54,388 bases of DNA from Bradyrhizobium valentinum (GTDB lineage Bacteria > Pseudomonadota > Alphaproteobacteria > Rhizobiales > Xanthobacteraceae), in assembly GCF_001440405.1 (NCBI RefSeq), contig NZ_LLXX01000177.1, positions 25,313-79,700 on the forward strand, in the 5' to 3' direction. Shown in pieces: positions 51,387 to 54,388 of the stretch. The translations under genes were made by a program, and so were the position numbers. The notes beneath the pieces were generated by a model. That model did no database searches. It saw only the letters and a list, made by a program, of their open reading frames with translations, and had not been told where the DNA came from. Every line of letters begins with the position of its first letter. Within the stretch, counting starts at the first letter, position 1.

Positions 51387-51911
51387 ATGGACGCGATCGA
51401 GCGGCTGATCGATCTCTACTGCCGGCTGCTCAGGGTCGCGATCGCGATCTGCCTCGCCGCGATGGTGTTGCTGGTCTTCACCAACGTGGTGCTGCGCTAT
51501 CTCTTCAATTCGGGGATCGCGACCTCGGAGGAACTATCGCGCTGGCTATTGGTCTGGCTGACCTTTCTCGGCGCCATCGTGGCGTTGCGCCAGCATGCCC
51601 ATCTCGGCGTCGATACCTTGGTCCGCGCGCTCCCGCCGCGCGGCAAGTTGATCTGCTTCGTGCTGAGCTATCTCCTGATGCTTTACGTCGATGCGCTCCT
51701 GACGCTCGGAAGCTGGAAACAGGCGGTGCTGACCTTCGGCGACAGCGCGCCCGCCTCCGGCATTTCGGTCGGGCTGTTCTTCTATTCCTCCGGCCTCGTG
51801 TTCGGTGTCTCGGCGGCCGTGATCCTGCTCGTCGATCTCGTGCGGGTGCTGAGTGGATCGGCATCAGAGGAAGACCTGATCCCGGTGAAGGAAAGCGATG
51901 AGCACACCTGA
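51387..51911 (+). CDS. TRAP transporter small permease (DctQ)
   Basis: The 174-aa protein has four membrane spans, beginning VAIAICLAAMVLLVFTNVVL. RYLFNSGIATSEELSRWLLV and WLTFLGAIVALRQHAHLGVD are the DctQ signatures. It stabilises the large permease. It starts 5 bases after the dctP stop and ends with an acidic tail just before dctM, in one operon. Confidence 0.93.
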   Translation: MDAIERLIDLYCRLLRVAIAICLAAMVLLVFTNVVLRYLFNSGIATSEELSRWLLVWLTFLGAIVALRQHAHLGVDTLVRALPPRGKLICFVLSYLLMLYVDALLTLGSWKQAVLTFGDSAPASGISVGLFFYSSGLVFGVSAAVILLVDLVRVLSGSASEEDLIPVKESDEHT

Positions 51912-51938
51912 TCATCCCTTGACGGCGCGGAGCCAGGC

Positions 51939-53219
51939 GTGACGCTCGCGGTCTTCACCTTCTCGCTGCTCGGCGCGATGGCACTGGGCATGCCGATTGC
52001 CTTCGCGCTGATCGTCTGCGGCGTCGCGCTGATGCATTCGCTCGATATTTTCGATTCCCAGATCGTCGCCCAGAACATCATCAACGGCGCCGACAGTTTT
52101 CCCCTGATGGCCGTGCCGTTCTTCATGCTGGCCGGCGAGGTCATGAACCGCGGCGGACTGGCCAAGCGGATCGTCAACGTGGCGCTTGCGCTGGTCGGCC
52201 ACATCAGGGGCGGCCTCGGCTACGTCACCATCCTTGCCTCCTGCGTGCTCGCGTCGCTGTCCGGCTCTGCGGCGGCGGACGCCGCGGCGCTGGCAGCGCT
52301 GCTCGTTCCCATGATGGTCGCGGCCGGCCACCGCAAAATGTATGCGGCTGGCCTCGTCGCCGCCGGCGGCATCATCGCGCCCGTGATCCCGCCGAGCATC
52401 GGCTTCGTGCTGTTCGGCGTGGCCGGCGGCGTCTCGATCTCAAAGCTGTTCCTTGCCGGCATCTTCCCGGGCCTGATGCTCGGCGTCGGACTGTGCTTCG
52501 CCTGGTGGTGGGTCGCGCGTCAGGAGAACGTCGAAAGCCCGCCGCGCAAATCGCTCCGCGAGATCGTCTGGGCCTTCGTCGATGGCTTCTGGGCCTTGAT
52601 GCTGCCCGCGATCATCATCGTGGGCTTGCGGTTCGGCGTGTTCACGCCGACCGAAGCCGCCGTCGTCGTCGCCGTGTACGCGCTGTTTGTCGCGACCTGC
52701 ATCTACCGCGAACTCAAGATCGGCCAACTCTACGAGGTCTTCGTCTCGGCCGCGCTCAGCACCAGCGTCGTCATGTTCCTGGTGGCGGCGGCGCTGGTGT
52801 CGTCCTGGCTCATCACGGTGTCGGAGATCGCCACCCAGATCGTCGACCTCGTTCGTCCCTTCATGGGTAACCAGACGCTGCTGATGATGGCGATCATGCT
52901 GCTGGTCGTCATCGTCGGCACCGCGCTGGACATGGCTCCGACCATCCTGATCCTCACCCCGATCCTGATGCCGATCGTCAAGCAGGCCGGCATCGACCCG
53001 GTCTATTTCGGCGTGCTCTTCATCATCAACTGCGCAATCGGCCTGATCACCCCGCCGGTCGGCATCGTCCTCAATGTCGTCGGCGGCGTGTCGCGCATCA
53101 GCATGGAGGAGATCATCAAGGGTGTCTGGCCCTTCATGATCGCCCAGCTGGTCGTGCTGTTCCTGATGGTGCTGTTTCCGTCCATCGTCACCGTGCCGGC
53201 GAAATGGTTCGGCGGCTGA
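51939..53219 (+). CDS. TRAP transporter large permease (DctM)
   Basis: The 426-aa protein has about 12 spans and the DctM motifs VPFFMLAGEVMNRGGLAKRI, GHIRGGLGYVTILASCVLAS, LSGSAAADAAALAALLVPMM and PVIPPSIGFVLFGVAGGVSI, plus FTPTEAAVVVAVYALFVA and LITPPVGIVLNVVGGVSRIS near the end. It is the sodium- or proton-coupled channel subunit. The start is GTG 51939, 27 bases after dctQ. With dctP and dctQ it makes a complete TRAP system for an organic acid. Confidence 0.94.
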   Translation: MTLAVFTFSLLGAMALGMPIAFALIVCGVALMHSLDIFDSQIVAQNIINGADSFPLMAVPFFMLAGEVMNRGGLAKRIVNVALALVGHIRGGLGYVTILASCVLASLSGSAAADAAALAALLVPMMVAAGHRKMYAAGLVAAGGIIAPVIPPSIGFVLFGVAGGVSISKLFLAGIFPGLMLGVGLCFAWWWVARQENVESPPRKSLREIVWAFVDGFWALMLPAIIIVGLRFGVFTPTEAAVVVAVYALFVATCIYRELKIGQLYEVFVSAALSTSVVMFLVAAALVSSWLITVSEIATQIVDLVRPFMGNQTLLMMAIMLLVVIVGTALDMAPTILILTPILMPIVKQAGIDPVYFGVLFIINCAIGLITPPVGIVLNVVGGVSRISMEEIIKGVWPFMIAQLVVLFLMVLFPSIVTVPAKWFGG

Positions 53220-53273
53220 CATGTGGCCGCGATCGGCTACACTGCCCCGTCATTATCCCGTGAAAGGCATTCC

Positions 53274-53750
53274 ATGCGCATCATGATCCTCAATGGCCCG
53301 AACCTGAACATGCTCGGCGTCCGCGAGCCGCACATCTACGGCTCGACTACGCTCGATGCCATCAAGGCCTCCTGCGAGGAGTTTGCCGCCTTCACCGGCA
53401 CGCAACTGGCGTTTCACCAGTCGAACCACGAGGGCGAGCTGGTCGACCTGATCCAGTCCGCGCGCACCTCGGCCGACGCCCTCATCATCAACCCCGCCGC
53501 CTACTCCTTCACCTCGATCGCGATGTTCGACGCCATGAAGATTTTTGACGGCCCAATCTATGAAGTGCACATCTCCAACATCCATGCCCGCGACGAGCTG
53601 CACCGGCACTCAAAACTCTCGGCCGCGGTGAAAGGCGTGATCGCGGGCCTCGGGCCGTACGGCTACATCGTCGCCATGCAGGCCGCGCTGCAGGGCGCCG
53701 GCCAGTTGCCCGCGGCGCTGCCCGCCGCCATACGCGTCGGCCCGAAGTAA
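53274..53750 (+). CDS. aroQ: AroQ-like protein (type II 3-dehydroquinate dehydratase family) with substituted active-site residues
   Basis: The 158-aa protein has the family blocks NGPNLNMLGVREPHIYG (catalytic Arg17 and Tyr22 present), HQSNHEGELVDLIQ, INPAAYSFTSIAMFDAMK and EVHISNIHARDELHRHS. Known members catalyse 3-dehydroquinate to 3-dehydroshikimate. Compared with the family consensus NPxAYTHTSxAxRDA and AREEFRHHS, the conserved histidine of THTS is Phe79 here and the arginine of AREEFR is His110. The catalytic histidine of EVH (His99) is retained. Its position just behind a TRAP importer suggests a catabolic paralogue with altered substrate use rather than the housekeeping shikimate-pathway enzyme. 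ATG 53274 starts the family N terminus. Confidence 0.88.
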   Translation: MRIMILNGPNLNMLGVREPHIYGSTTLDAIKASCEEFAAFTGTQLAFHQSNHEGELVDLIQSARTSADALIINPAAYSFTSIAMFDAMKIFDGPIYEVHISNIHARDELHRHSKLSAAVKGVIAGLGPYGYIVAMQAALQGAGQLPAALPAAIRVGPK

Positions 53751-53760
53751 GGAGTGCAAC

Positions 53761-54388
53761 ATGCAAGGAGCCGGTTATCTCGCGATCTGGAGCGATCTCG
53801 CAGCCCAGGACGAAACCGACTGGGCGCACTGGATCACGCGCGAACATGCCGCCGAGCGTGTCGGCATCAACGGCTTCTTGGCGTGCCGCATCTTCCGTGC
53901 GCTGGGCGTCTCGGTGAACCGCTACTTCATCCTCTACGAGCTCGAGGACGAGCGCGTCGTTGGCGGTGCAGATTATCTGGCGCGGCTGAACGCGCCGACG
54001 CCCTGGTCGCAGCGCATCATGCCCCAGCTCGGCAACTTCGCGCGGGGCGGCGGCCGCATTGCAGCTTCAGCCGGGACCGGCCAGGGCGGCATCGTCGCTC
54101 CCTTGCGCCTCGACGCCGCGCCGTCCTGGGACGCTGCCACGCTTGTCGCTGAGGTCGTCCGTCTCGACCGGATCATCGCCACGCGGGTCCTGCTCACCGA
54201 CGTGGCACAGACCTCGATCAAGACCCGCGAGAAGGGCATGCGAAGCAATGACGGCTCCTTCGCCGCTTTGTTGCTGATCGAGGGACTGGACGAAGCCGCG
54301 GTCCGCGACGCCCTCCGTCATGCGCGCAAGACGTTGCCTGCCGAGGATCACGACGCTATCGGCAGCCTGCCGCTCTACCGGCTCCCCC
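53761..54388 (+). CDS. Conserved hypothetical protein, 3' end cut by window edge
   Basis: The visible 209 codons start MQGAGYLAIWSDLAAQDETD after an AAGGAG ribosome site, 10 bases past the aroQ-like stop. WAHWITREHAAERVGINGFL, RIFRALGVSVNRYFILYELE and a second half with RLDRIIATRVLLTDVAQTSI suggest a duplicated dimeric alpha-beta barrel arrangement (two ferredoxin-like halves), as in small stress-responsive or EthD-like barrels. I do not recognise a named family. It is probably the next gene of the TRAP/AroQ operon, so it may act on the imported compound. Confidence 0.75.
   Translation, partial: MQGAGYLAIWSDLAAQDETDWAHWITREHAAERVGINGFLACRIFRALGVSVNRYFILYELEDERVVGGADYLARLNAPTPWSQRIMPQLGNFARGGGRIAASAGTGQGGIVAPLRLDAAPSWDAATLVAEVVRLDRIIATRVLLTDVAQTSIKTREKGMRSNDGSFAALLLIEGLDEAAVRDALRHARKTLPAEDHDAIGSLPLYRLP

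Overview
The window looks like chromosomal DNA of a high-GC alphaproteobacterium of the Bradyrhizobium/Rhodopseudomonas type. This rests on the GC-rich coding bias at both ends, the extragenic palindromes at 4473-4654, 8046-8142 and 49394-49478, the LivGHMKF operon carrying an acyl-CoA ligase, and the TRAP and CoA-transferase genes. No rRNA, tRNA, CRISPR array, integrase or intact insertion sequence was seen.

Left flank (1-11594). A GDP-mannose 4,6-dehydratase truncated by the window edge is followed by a Crp/Fnr regulator. Divergent from the regulator lies a branched-chain amino acid type ABC importer (livG, livH, livM, livK-like, livF) with an AMP-dependent acyl-CoA ligase inserted after livG. 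A 17-bp perfect-arm palindrome sits in the divergent gap. An AGE-family sugar epimerase and a PaaK-like AMP-binding protein with an eroded P-loop close this part.

Central polysaccharide island (about 11.6-44.4 kb). Base composition becomes more mixed (18841-18900 has 24 G/C of 60, against 40 of 60 at 51961-52020). The main minus-strand run (26165 down to 12890) holds the WlbA, WlbB and WlbC type enzymes for a diacetamido-uronic acid nucleotide sugar, a Wzx-like flippase, an AsnB-type amidotransferase, three methyltransferases, an SGNH hydrolase, a hexapeptide acyltransferase, two glycosyltransferases and a sugar-nucleotide SDR. Many of these genes overlap by 4 bases. On the plus strand are a Wzy-like polymerase, an orphan Leu/Ile/Val-type binding protein, and an rfbB-rfbA-wecE run that should make dTDP-4-amino-4,6-dideoxygalactose. 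An O-antigen ligase/polymerase-like protein lies opposite. A second group (37.1-44.4 kb) has WbqC, a large membrane protein, a NeuD-like acyltransferase and a beta-propeller glycosidase-like protein. It faces a GtrB-type GT2, an Fe(II)/2-oxoglutarate oxygenase-like protein, an FkbM methyltransferase and another methyltransferase. Together these suggest a heavily decorated O-antigen or exopolysaccharide containing amino sugars, probably with an amidated uronic acid. The initiating phosphoglycosyltransferase, Wza/Wzc export genes, UDP-GlcNAc 6-dehydrogenase and rfbC/rfbD are not in the window.

Right flank (44.7-54.4 kb). A secreted serralysin-type metalloprotease carries RTX repeats and four 114-residue tandem repeats. 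It is followed by a family III CoA-transferase, a GntR/FCD regulator and a divergent TRAP transporter (dctPQM). Next comes an AroQ-like protein in which two conserved active-site positions appear substituted, then a partial conserved hypothetical gene. This looks like an organic-acid uptake and catabolism module, possibly for quinate- or shikimate-like compounds.
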